From the NCBI RefSeq assembly GCF_029338395.1, contig NZ_CP119809.1:1736001-1800000 (forward strand): 64,000 nucleotides of DNA. Reading direction: 5' to 3'. Below, piece after piece: positions 17,642 to 24,910 of the stretch. How positions within the stretch are numbered: position 1 is the stretch's first letter; each line of letters begins with the position of its first letter. The notes under the pieces are model-generated. The model made no database searches, had not been told where the DNA came from, and worked only from the letters and a program-made list of their open reading frames with translations. The DNA comes from Halorussus caseinilyticus (GTDB taxonomy: Archaea; Halobacteriota; Halobacteria; Halobacteriales; Haladaptataceae). Both the position numbers and the translations under genes were made by a program.

Positions 17642-18226
17642 TTAGACCGTGACCGCGCTCTCTTGGGAGAGCGACTGGGGCACGTTGGCGCGGTAGAGCG
17701 TCACTGCGCCGTACTGCGTGGTGAGCTTGAGTTTGACCTCTTCGCCCTCACCGAGCGGACTCGAAATCTCCTCTGCGCTCATGTTGACTTCGAGGCGGTC
17801 GTCCTGCGTGTTGAGGACGGGCGAGGAACTGTCGGGGTCCTTGATGGTGTTGACCGTGAAGTTCGACGCGCCAGTGCCGCTCTCGTTGTAGGTCAGCGTC
17901 TTGGCCTTCTCCGGTCCAATCCACTCGATAGTGGCGGCCGAGAGGTTGATGTCGTCGGAACCGGACCCGCGCATGACCGTCAGACTGATGTCTTTCACCC
18001 GCTCGTTACCGACGTTACCGAACGCACTCACGACCTGCACGCGGTTCGACACCTGTGCGCTGGATTCCTGACCAGTCTGTTCGGACTTAGTCTGGAGGAA
18101 CCCGGCCGTGTTGATGAGGACGCCTGCGGCAATCGCGGCGACCAGCACCATCGCGATGAACACGATGAGCGTACCGATACCAACTTGACCTCTGTCAGTT
18201 AGTCGTTGTTTTATTTTGTCTCTCAT
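17642..18226 (-). CDS. arlB: Archaellin (archaellum filament subunit)
   Basis: 194 residues. The class III signal is [13 protein letters not shown] cut before QVGIGTL, leaving the hydrophobic N-terminal helix [18 protein letters not shown] that forms the filament core. The C-terminal beta domain holds N-glycosylation sequons (NLS in INLSAAT, NES, NFT, NMS), consistent with the glycan genes nearby. It is the only archaellin in the window. It could be named flgA1/flgA in older haloarchaeal nomenclature. A TATA-like element (18297-18304) and a perfect palindrome (18248-18264) lie upstream, giving a predicted 48-base leader. The next gene downstream, the HEAT protein, starts 88 bases later. Confidence 0.95.
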   Translation of the reverse strand: MRDKIKQRLTDRGQVGIGTLIVFIAMVLVAAIAAGVLINTAGFLQTKSEQTGQESSAQVSNRVQVVSAFGNVGNERVKDISLTVMRGSGSDDINLSAATIEWIGPEKAKTLTYNESGTGASNFTVNTIKDPDSSSPVLNTQDDRLEVNMSAEEISSPLGEGEEVKLKLTTQYGAVTLYRANVPQSLSQESAVTV

Positions 18227-18247
18227 TTTTTCACGTCCTGTCCGAAT

Positions 18248-18264
18248 GTCAATGTGACATTGAC
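18248..18264. promoter_or_regulatory. Perfect palindrome in the archaellin leader
   Basis: GTCAATGTGACATTGAC has 8-base arms around one base. It begins 22 bases before the archaellin ATG and would lie inside the transcript if the TATA box at 18297-18304 is used, so it could be a repressor site or an RNA hairpin near the ribosome entry. Confidence 0.5.
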
Positions 18265-18296
18265 TACGGACTCTATCCGGAACGAAACGAACCTCC

Positions 18297-18304
18297 GTAA
18301 TAAA
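18297..18304 (-). promoter_or_regulatory. TATA box of the archaellin gene
   Basis: TTTATTAC on the minus strand, predicting a transcript start near 18274 and a leader of about 48 bases. Confidence 0.45.
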
Positions 18305-18417
18305 TCTACGGCCGCGATTATCAGACGTGATATTGGACTATACACACGACCGAAATCCGATAAATCGCCCGATGTTCGGCAGAATCCTCCGAAGAGCGAG
18401 ACGTAAGCCGAGGTGAC

Positions 18418-18699
18418 TCATTCGCCCGCAGTGATACTGTAGATGACGAACAGGTAGCCGACCGTCGTGATGAGGTAGTTGACCGACAACAGCAGTCGGG
18501 TCTGTTCGAAGCGAGTCACGAACGCGCTGACCGTCGTCGCTATGGCCGCGGCGACGATGAGCGTGAAACCTATCGAGAGGTGAAACATCGCCTGCCGAGA
18601 AGTTCGATTGTAGGCACGTACCGCAAATCCGACCATCGAGAGACCGGCGGTTGCGAGAGTGAGGCTGAACACGACGTACAGCAGTTCTATCGTTTGCAT
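18418..18699 (-). CDS. Small membrane protein (DUF7521-like)
   Basis: 93 residues with three hydrophobic helices (about 5-27, 38-60 and 69-90). The arrangement resembles the haloarchaeal DUF7521 family, which is usually encoded next to a winged-helix regulator, as here: the regulator gene ends 77 bases upstream on the same strand. No catalytic motif is visible. The pair may sense a membrane state, but this is inference from pairing only. It sits between the archaellin gene and the regulator, in the gap between two motility genes. Confidence 0.72.
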   Translation of the reverse strand: MQTIELLYVVFSLTLATAGLSMVGFAVRAYNRTSRQAMFHLSIGFTLIVAAAIATTVSAFVTRFEQTRLLLSVNYLITTVGYLFVIYSITAGE

Positions 18700-18776
18700 G
18701 GTTTTCTATGCTGAGAGGCCGTCCGTCTGGGCACGGCGTCCGAACCGGCGACGGCCGTGGTCGCCGCTTCCGGGCG

Positions 18777-19115
18777 TCACTCCGCTTTGAGGTCGCGCCA
18801 CACGTCGGCCAGCGAGTTCTCCACGTTCGGGCGGTCCTCCGCGGACACGTCGATGCTCGCGTCCTCGAACGAGATTTCGAGCGCGTCCACGTTCCGACGG
18901 TAGACTTTCGTTCGTCGTCCCTCGTCGGAGAACTCTCTGCCCGAGAGTTCGAGCAAGTCGGCTTCCGTGAGTTCCTCTATCCGGCGGTAGCTCGTCGCTA
19001 TCGGAATTTCGAGTTCGTCGCTCAACTCTTGGGCCGACTTGGGTTCGCTCGTGGCACGGAGTATCTCGGCGTTGTACTTGTTGCCGAGTACCCGGAGTAG
19101 TTCCACGGCCTCCAT
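18777..19115 (-). CDS. Winged helix-turn-helix regulator (ArsR-like)
   Basis: 112 residues from MEAVELLRVLGNKYN; a second Met one codon earlier (19118) is equally possible. The helix-turn-helix spans ILRATSEPKSAQELSDELEIPIATSYRRIEEL, and a wing region follows (GREFSDEGRRTKVYRRN). It lacks ligand cysteines, so it is not a metal-sensing ArsR. It precedes the DUF7521-like membrane gene, a common haloarchaeal pair, and is divergent from cheW with about 110 bases between them. The target genes are not known; the adjacent archaellin or the membrane protein are candidates. Confidence 0.8.
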   Translation of the reverse strand: MEAVELLRVLGNKYNAEILRATSEPKSAQELSDELEIPIATSYRRIEELTEADLLELSGREFSDEGRRTKVYRRNVDALEISFEDASIDVSAEDRPNVENSLADVWRDLKAE

Positions 19116-19226
19116 CAATTATCGCGTTTGAAAACGCGGGTTAAAAAGGTACCGTAGGCGACTCGTCACTCGACCGGATTGGTCGGCGTCGGAACAGTAA
19201 AGTGGTCGCCGCGGATTTCATCGAGT

Positions 19227-19637
19227 ATGTCAGAGACCGTCGGCGACGTTCAGGTCCTCGAATTTCGGCTCGAGGACCGGAAGTACTGCATCGACATCGC
19301 GCACGTGGACGAAATCGTGGACAAGAAGGAACTGACGCCGCTTCCGAACTCCGACCCGCGAGTCGAGGGCGTGATGGACCTCCGCGGAACCACGACTACC
19401 ATCATCAACCCCAAGAAGGTGCTGGACTTAGACGAGACCGAAACCGGCGAGCGCGTCGTCGTCCTCGAGAGCGACGGCGAGGGCAACGTCGGATGGCTCA
19501 TCGACGCGGTGACGCAGGTCGTCAGCATCGACACCGACGACGTAGACGAGAGCGTCGAGAGCGGGTCGGTCCGGGGAATCGTCCGGCAGGACGACGACTT
19601 CGTGGTGTGGGTCAAACCCGCCGAGATAAACAGTTGA
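19227..19637 (+). CDS. cheW: Chemotaxis adaptor CheW, copy 1
   Basis: 136 residues from MSETVGDVQVLEFRLEDRKY. The whole length is a CheW fold of two five-stranded beta barrels: CIDIAHVDEIVDKKELTPLPN, then GVMDLRGTTTTIINPKKVL, VVVLESDGEGNVGWLIDAV and GSVRGIVRQDDDFVVWVKP. It couples transducers to CheA. A 16-residue longer start at 19179 (GTG) is rejected because the extension has no CheW character. It is the only + strand motility gene and stands apart from the second cheW (43967-44500). Confidence 0.93.
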   Translation: MSETVGDVQVLEFRLEDRKYCIDIAHVDEIVDKKELTPLPNSDPRVEGVMDLRGTTTTIINPKKVLDLDETETGERVVVLESDGEGNVGWLIDAVTQVVSIDTDDVDESVESGSVRGIVRQDDDFVVWVKPAEINS

Positions 19638-19659
19638 GTCGGCGACCCGGTTTCCCTTC

Positions 19660-20856
19660 CTATCGGTCGCGCGTGACGGTTTCTCCCGGCGGAACTCCGA
19701 CGCCCGGCGAGAGTTTCGTGCCGACGTTCAGCGAGACGTTGATGCCGGTCTTGGCGTCGTCGCCGACGACGACGCCGAACTTCCGGCGGCCGGTCGAAAC
19801 CCGTTCGCCTTTCACGGTGAGTTTCACGGGCTCGTCGTCGTGGCGGAGGTTGGCGACGTTCGTCCCCGCGCCGAAGTTGACGTTCCGGCCCAGCACGCTG
19901 TCGCCGACGTAGCTGAGGTGGCCGACAGTCGCGCCGGGCATCAGGACGCTGTTTTTGACCTCGACGCCGTGGCCGACTTTAGCGTCCTCGCCGAGAAGGG
20001 TCGCGCCGCGGACGTACGCGTTCGGGCCGACGCTCGCGCCCGCCCGGACGAGCGCGGGACCCTCGATAACGACTCCGGCGTCCACGCTCGCGCCTTCTTC
20101 GACGACGACTGGACCGCGAAGGTCGGCCGTTTCGTGGACCTCGCCGCGTATCTCGCGGTCTAACTCGTCGATTTTCCACTCGTTGGCTTCCAGCAGTTCC
20201 CACGGTCGGCCCACGTCTAACCAGCGGTCGAGTTCGACCGCAGACACGTCGTACTCCGCGACGGTGCGGGCGAGAACGTCGGTAATCTCGCGCTCGCCAC
20301 GCTCGCTCTCCGGTACGTCGAGCCACTCGCGGGCCTCGTCGGGAAAGAGGTACGCGCCGGTGTTTGCGAGGTTCGTCGGCGGGTCGGCGGGTTTCTCCAC
20401 GATGTCGGTGACGACGCCGCCTTCCGTCGAGAGGACGCCGTAGTTCGAGGGGTCCTCGACCCGGAACGCGCCCACCGCGGGTCCCGAATCGAACAGTTCG
20501 GCGATAGCGTCGGGGTCGTAGAGGTTGTCGCCGTTGAGGACCGCGAATGGACCGTCCAACTGGTCGCGGGCCGCCCGCACCGCGTCGGCGGTCCCGGCTT
20601 GAGTCTCTTGGACCGCGTAACTGACCGGGATGCCCGCGTACTCATCGCCGAAGTACTCGCGCACCGCGTCGGCCTCGTAGCCGACGACGAGAAGTAGTTC
20701 GTCCGCGCCCGCCTGCACCGCGGCGTCGGCCGCGTGCGCGGCCAGCGGTCGGTCGGCGACCGGCAACATCGGTTTGGGGAGTGACGCCGACAGCGGCCGA
20801 ATCCGAGTACCCTCGCCCGCCGCGAGGACGACTGCCTGAACGCTCTGGGCTGTCAT
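19660..20856 (-). CDS. glmU: Bifunctional sugar-1-phosphate nucleotidylyltransferase/acetyltransferase (GlmU-like)
   Basis: 398 residues from MTAQSVQAVVLAAGEGTR. The N-terminal half is a nucleotidyltransferase with LAAGEGTRIRPLSASLPKPML (approximate 10-30), LNGDNLY and EKPADPP. From about residue 250 the repeats of a left-handed beta helix begin (VVVEEGASVDAGVVIEGPAL and so on), ending with GTKLSPGVGVPPG. It makes UDP-GlcNAc from glucosamine-1-phosphate, or acts on glucose-1-phosphate or dTDP sugars if the specificity differs. The divergent neighbour is glmS, the enzyme two steps upstream, which supports the GlcNAc pathway. A 67-residue longer frame is rejected. A GTAACAAAG site lies 25 bases before its ATG. 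Confidence 0.86.
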   Translation of the reverse strand: MTAQSVQAVVLAAGEGTRIRPLSASLPKPMLPVADRPLAAHAADAAVQAGADELLLVVGYEADAVREYFGDEYAGIPVSYAVQETQAGTADAVRAARDQLDGPFAVLNGDNLYDPDAIAELFDSGPAVGAFRVEDPSNYGVLSTEGGVVTDIVEKPADPPTNLANTGAYLFPDEAREWLDVPESERGEREITDVLARTVAEYDVSAVELDRWLDVGRPWELLEANEWKIDELDREIRGEVHETADLRGPVVVEEGASVDAGVVIEGPALVRAGASVGPNAYVRGATLLGEDAKVGHGVEVKNSVLMPGATVGHLSYVGDSVLGRNVNFGAGTNVANLRHDDEPVKLTVKGERVSTGRRKFGVVVGDDAKTGINVSLNVGTKLSPGVGVPPGETVTRDR

Positions 20857-21289
20857 CGTGGGACAGACTCGGGGCGGAGACTTTGTTACCATCTCCTTGC
20901 GCGCCGGTAAGTGGGAGGTACCGAACCGATGGCGGACGCTTCTCCCGATTAATGGAGACCCAGCGGGTCGGACCGACGCCGGTACGGGCGGGGCAAATGA
21001 CCGCGCGACTCGGGATAAGTCGGCCCTACGCGGGGCGTATTTTCTCCTACCGCCCAATCAGCGAGCGTATAACAAAGGGGTCTGGTGGCAATCTGTCGAA
21101 CAGCACCCGCTTCCGTACGTCGGGGCGGTCAGGACGGTACAATGCGCGATGGACCGAACGGCGCGAACGATAGGCGGAGGTTACGTGACGGACTGTGCGG
21201 CACCGTCCCGAACTATCGCAGTACGAGACTCTAACCATGATAGCTACCAACACGATGCTGGCGCGTGAGACGACGGGGGTGTACTGCTG
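20857..21289. promoter_or_regulatory. Divergent spacer between glmU-like gene and glmS
   Basis: 433 bases with no gene. It carries two copies of the recurrent motif, one facing each gene: GTAACAAAG on the minus strand at 20881-20889 and ATAACAAAG on the + strand at 21069-21077, the second 212 bases before the glmS ATG. The 200 bases before glmS show no clear TATA box. Confidence 0.5.
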
Positions 21290-23113
21290 ATGTGTGGAAT
21301 CATCGCCCGTATCGGCGGTGACGACGACAGCGCAGTAGACGAACTGCTCACCGGACTCGAAAATCTGGAGTACCGCGGCTACGACTCGGCCGGACTAGCC
21401 ATCAAGAACGGCGGCGGGCCGGAAGTCTTCAAGCGCGAGGGCGAAATCTCGAACCTGAAGGAAGCGCTGGCCGACGAGGTTCCCGACGGCGGACTCGGCA
21501 TCGGACACACGCGGTGGAGTACCCACGGCCCGCCGACCGACGCGAACGCCCATCCTCACACCGACTGCACCGGCGACGTGGCGGTCGTCCACAACGGCAT
21601 CATCGAGAACTACGACGAACTCAAATCGGAGTTGGTCGCCCGCGGCCACGAGTTCGAGAGCGACACCGACACCGAGGTCATCCCGCACCTCGTGGAGGAG
21701 GAACTCGCGGTGGGGGCCGACCCCGAAACCGCGTTTCGGCGGACGCTCGACCGGCTTTCGGGTAGTTACGCCGTGGCGATGATAACCGACCGCGACCACG
21801 CGGTGTACGCCACGCGGCGGGGGTCGCCGCTGGTGTTGGGCGTGGACGACGGCGAGTACTTCCTCGCCAGCGACGTGCCCGCGTTCCTCGATTTCACCGA
21901 CGACGTGATTTATCTGGACGACGGCGACGTTGTGGTCGTTGAACCCGACGGCCACCGCATCTCGGCAGAAGAGGGCGAGACCGTAGAGCGGTCGGTCCAG
22001 ACGGTCGAGTGGGACCCAGAGGACGCCGGGAAGGGCGGGTACGACCACTACATGCTCAAGGAGATTCACGAGCAACCCGCCGCGCTCCGTCAGACCCTAC
22101 GGGGCCGGGCCGACCCGAGTACGGGCGACATCGACCTCGAAGACTTCCCGGCGGGAACGTTCGAGGACGTGAGCCGCGTCCAGTTCGTCGCCTGTGGCAC
22201 CTCGTACCACGCCGGACTCGTCGGCGCGCAGTTCCTCTCGGAGGGCGGCGTGCCCGCCCAAGCGTTCCTCGCCAGCGAGTACGCCACCGCCCAACCGCCG
22301 GTGGACGACGAGACGCTGGTAATCGGCGTGACCCAGAGCGGCGAGACGGCCGACACGCTGTCGGCGCTCCGGCGGGCGAACGCCTCGGGCGCGACCACCC
22401 TCGCGGTGACGAACGTGGTGGGTTCGACCGCCGCCCGCGAGTGCGACGACGCGCTCTTCATCCGGGCCGGTCCGGAAATCGGCGTGGCCGCGACCAAGAC
22501 GTTCTCCTCGCAGGTGGTCTCGCTGGCGCTTCTGGGCGAGCGACTCGTCCGGGACGTGACCGACTCGCGGACCGACGACGCCCGCGAGCGACTCGAAGCC
22601 CTCTCGGACCTGCCGGGCCACGTCCAGCAGATTCTCGACTACACGAGCGCCCGGCGCATCGCCGAGAGCTACCGGGACAGCGACGCCTACTTCTTCATCG
22701 GCCGGGGGTCGGTCCGACCGGTGGCGCTGGAGGGCGCGCTCAAGTTCAAGGAAATCTCCTACGAACACGCCGAGGGGTTCGCCGCGGGCGAGTTGAAGCA
22801 CGGCCCGCTGGCGCTGGTCACGCCCGAGACGCCCGTCTTCGCGGTGTTCACCGGGCGCAACGACGAGAAGACCCTCGGGAACGTCAAGGAGGCCGAGGCG
22901 CGAGGTGCGCCGGTGATTGCGGTCGCCAGCGACGGACAGGAGTCGGTCCACCAGTACGCCGACGAGGTGTTGACGATTCCCGACACCCACCCGGACGTGG
23001 CGGGCGTGCTGGCGAACGTCCAGTTGCAACTGCTGTCGTACCACGCCGCCGACCTGCTCGGGCGTGCCATCGACAAGCCCAGAAACCTCGCAAAGAGCGT
23101 GACCGTCGAGTAG
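21290..23113 (+). CDS. glmS: Glutamine--fructose-6-phosphate aminotransferase (isomerising)
   Basis: 607 residues, close to the bacterial enzyme. The N-terminal nucleophile Cys2 (MCGIIARIGG) starts a class II glutaminase domain (to about 220) with LEYRGYDSAGLAI, HTRWSTHG and HNGIIENYDEL. Two SIS sugar-isomerase domains follow, with VACGTSYHAGLVGAQF near 300 and YFFIGRGSVRPVALEGALKFKEI near 465, and the C-terminus ends PRNLAKSVTVE. It makes glucosamine-6-phosphate from fructose-6-phosphate and glutamine, the entry step to UDP-GlcNAc. The divergent GlmU-like gene and the 2-epimerase at 1-862 complete the route to UDP-ManNAc. Confidence 0.97.
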   Translation: MCGIIARIGGDDDSAVDELLTGLENLEYRGYDSAGLAIKNGGGPEVFKREGEISNLKEALADEVPDGGLGIGHTRWSTHGPPTDANAHPHTDCTGDVAVVHNGIIENYDELKSELVARGHEFESDTDTEVIPHLVEEELAVGADPETAFRRTLDRLSGSYAVAMITDRDHAVYATRRGSPLVLGVDDGEYFLASDVPAFLDFTDDVIYLDDGDVVVVEPDGHRISAEEGETVERSVQTVEWDPEDAGKGGYDHYMLKEIHEQPAALRQTLRGRADPSTGDIDLEDFPAGTFEDVSRVQFVACGTSYHAGLVGAQFLSEGGVPAQAFLASEYATAQPPVDDETLVIGVTQSGETADTLSALRRANASGATTLAVTNVVGSTAARECDDALFIRAGPEIGVAATKTFSSQVVSLALLGERLVRDVTDSRTDDARERLEALSDLPGHVQQILDYTSARRIAESYRDSDAYFFIGRGSVRPVALEGALKFKEISYEHAEGFAAGELKHGPLALVTPETPVFAVFTGRNDEKTLGNVKEAEARGAPVIAVASDGQESVHQYADEVLTIPDTHPDVAGVLANVQLQLLSYHAADLLGRAIDKPRNLAKSVTVE

Positions 23114-23191
23114 AAACCCACGATTACCGTGCAGAACACTGTTGAACAGTCGGCCCGATTTACTCGCCGACCGACGCATAGTAACGATACG

Positions 23192-24142
23192 ATGGGTTCT
23201 GTCGTACTCTCCCTCGACGCCGAACTCGCGTGGGGGTTCCACGACCGCGAGGCGATGCCCGAAGACCGGGTGACTACGGCCCGCGAGTCGTGGCTTCGAC
23301 TGTTGGAACTGTTCGACGACTACGGAGTCCCGGCGACGTGGGCGGTCGTCGGCCACCTGCTCCTCGATTCGTGCGACGGCGAACACGCCGACCACCCCGC
23401 CGCCGAAGACGGTTGGTTCGACCGCGACCCCGGAACGTGGGAGGGCCGGGACGAGCAGTGGTACGGCGCGAAGCTAATCGACGCCATCGAGGACGCCGAC
23501 GCCGACCACGAGGTGGGGAGCCACACCTTCTCGCACGTCGAGATGGGCCACACCACGCGGGAAATCGCGTCGGCGGAGATGCGAACCTGCGTCGAACTCG
23601 CCGAACGCCGGGGTCTCTCGGTCGATTCGGTGGTCTACCCGCGCAACTACGTGGGCCACCGCGACGTGCTGGCGGCCTACGGCGTCAAGAGCTATCGGGG
23701 GACCCAACCCCGGCGGTGGTACGACCGGGGGGTCTTCGGGTCGGCGTCGAAACTGCTCGGGTGGCCCACGGGGGCAGTCTCGCCCACGCTGGTCACGCCG
23801 GAGGAAGACGAGTACGGACTGGTCAACGTCCCGGCCTCGCTCTATCTGTTCTGCTTCGAGGGCCGGGCGCGAAACGCCGTCGAGCGGGTGACCGAGGACC
23901 CCATCGTCAGCATGGCGAAGCGGGGCATCGACCGCGCCAGCACCGAAGACGGCGTGTTCCACATGTGGTTCCACCCGAACAACCTGACCGACGAACGGGA
24001 CTTCGAGCGGATGGAGACCATCCTCGAACACCTCGCGGAGGTCCGGGACACGACGCCGCTCCGGGTCCAGACGATGGGGTCCATCGCGTCCGAGGTCAAG
24101 GACGACGAACCGCTTCCGCGCGAACCCATCGGCCCGCGCTGA
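23192..24142 (+). CDS. Polysaccharide deacetylase (NodB-like)
   Basis: 316 residues from MGSVVLSLDAELAWG. The upstream GTG at 23129 is rejected because the extra 21 residues have no family character. Metal-binding residues are Asp9 (with Glu11), and His111 and His115 in SHTFSHVEMGH, the canonical HxxxH of carbohydrate esterase family 4. YPRNYVGHRDVLAAYGVKSYRG follows. It removes N- or O-acetyl groups from a glycan. Unlike the deacetylase-like protein at 855-1916, its active site is complete. It follows glmS by 78 bases and may be co-transcribed, tying it to GlcNAc-containing polymers. Confidence 0.85.
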   Translation: MGSVVLSLDAELAWGFHDREAMPEDRVTTARESWLRLLELFDDYGVPATWAVVGHLLLDSCDGEHADHPAAEDGWFDRDPGTWEGRDEQWYGAKLIDAIEDADADHEVGSHTFSHVEMGHTTREIASAEMRTCVELAERRGLSVDSVVYPRNYVGHRDVLAAYGVKSYRGTQPRRWYDRGVFGSASKLLGWPTGAVSPTLVTPEEDEYGLVNVPASLYLFCFEGRARNAVERVTEDPIVSMAKRGIDRASTEDGVFHMWFHPNNLTDERDFERMETILEHLAEVRDTTPLRVQTMGSIASEVKDDEPLPREPIGPR

Positions 24143-24621
24143 GCGACTTCGGACTGAGAACCGAGAACTGGGAACTGGGGGTTTCCGGACGAGGTGGGCG
24201 CTTTCTCCGTCTCTTTTCGACAACTCGACGCGACTCTACTACTCGTTCCCGCCAACCGAGACCGCTGAAGCGTCGAAATCCGCGCGACCGAGACATCGGA
24301 CCACGGGACGCGCGGAGTGTCACAGTCCACGGGACGCGCGCCGCGAGCGCCGACAGGCGCGAGCGGTGCGGGGAGGAACGGGGGAGCGGTGCGGTCTTCA
24401 TCGGTTCGAGCCTGAAGCCAGCGTCGTCGTTTTCGCTCGCAGTCGCGGTCCGAGTGGTTCACGGACAGCTAGCCGCTTCGACGGTACGGTAGCAGTCACG
24501 GTGCCGTGCAGGTCCGACAGGGAGACATCTATAGCAATCTTTTGCAAATATGTATCTATTTGAAGAATACCTATAGGTGTCTAAAAGGATTCTAGAGGTT
24601 TCCTTAACGTCCGTCGGAAAA
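24143..24621. other. Gene-free spacer after the deacetylase gene
   Basis: 479 bases, with no gene. The region 24386-24417 (GCGGTGCGGTCTTCATCGG...) is a partial copy of the dispersed repeat at 12997-13063. An AT-rich patch follows at 24527-24605 with GCAATCTTTTGCAAAT and TCTAGAGGTTTCC. Confidence 0.5.
24386..24417 (+). repeat. Dispersed intergenic repeat, partial copy
   Basis: GCGGTGCGGTCTTCATCGGT followed by TCGAGCCTGAAG matches, with substitutions, the 3' half of the repeat at 12997-13063 and the block at 44802-44893. Confidence 0.4.
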
Positions 24622-24717
24622 GCAGAAGGGCGGGAGTCGAACTCGCCGAGACGGTCCGGGCGTGCGGCGCTTCGCGCCGTTCCGGGCCTGCGACTCGTCT
24701 GCTCGACTCCCTTCTGC
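24622..24717 (-). ncRNA. Stem-closed element A copying a tRNA 3' end (putative structured RNA or att remnant)
   Basis: On the minus strand the ends GCAGAAGGG and CCCTTCTGC pair over 9 bases. Inside, AGTCGA/TCGACT, AGACG/CGTCT and CGGCGC/GCGCCG pair around a GAA loop, giving one long rod of about 96 bases. The 3' arm (TTCGACTCCCGCCCTTC) is nearly the same as the T-arm and acceptor of the tRNA-like sequence 68 bases away. It lacks a D-arm and an anticodon loop, so it is not a tRNA itself. Confidence 0.4.
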
Positions 24718-24785
24718 TCGTTCTGTGGCTCACAGTCTGGCGAGTACACGCTACGCGGTACTCGCCGATTTAGGAGCCACAGAAC
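24718..24785 (-). ncRNA. Stem-closed element B between the tRNA-like sequence and element A
   Basis: Twelve-base ends GTTCTGTGGCTC and GAGCCACAGAAC are exact reverse complements, and inside them GGCGAGTAC and GTACTCGCC form a second perfect 9-base stem. The element abuts the 3' end of the tRNA-like sequence directly. It could be a processing hairpin, a small RNA or a terminator-like structure. Confidence 0.4.
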
Positions 24786-24870
24786 GGAAGGGGCGGGAGT
24801 CGAACCACGCGAAGCCTGTAAGGCGACCACCGGGAGAGCCGGTGACGCTCTACCACTGAGCTACCCTTCC
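24786..24870 (-). tRNA. tRNA-like sequence, isotype unresolved (possible pseudo-tRNA)
   Basis: Minus strand, 85 bases. A perfect 7-base acceptor stem (GGAAGGG with CCCTTCC), TA at 8-9, a D-arm GCTC-AGTGGTA-GAGC and a T-loop TTCGACT are clear. The anticodon arm is abnormal: the best stem (CACCG/CGGTG) closes the loop GCTCTCC, which lacks the invariant U33, and the T-stem needs a bulged T to pair. A second hairpin, GCC-TTACA-GGC, sits in the variable region. It does not match a core haloarchaeal tRNA that I recognise. It may be a decayed or virus-derived tRNA. Confidence 0.45.
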
Positions 24871-24910
24871 ACGGTCGGCGTACAGCCAGAACCTCCGTCC
24901 GGGAGGCCTA

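Noticed and set aside
24622-24717. Element A considered as a second tRNA gene
   Set aside because: It has an acceptor-like 9-base stem and a T-arm copy but no D-arm or anticodon loop.
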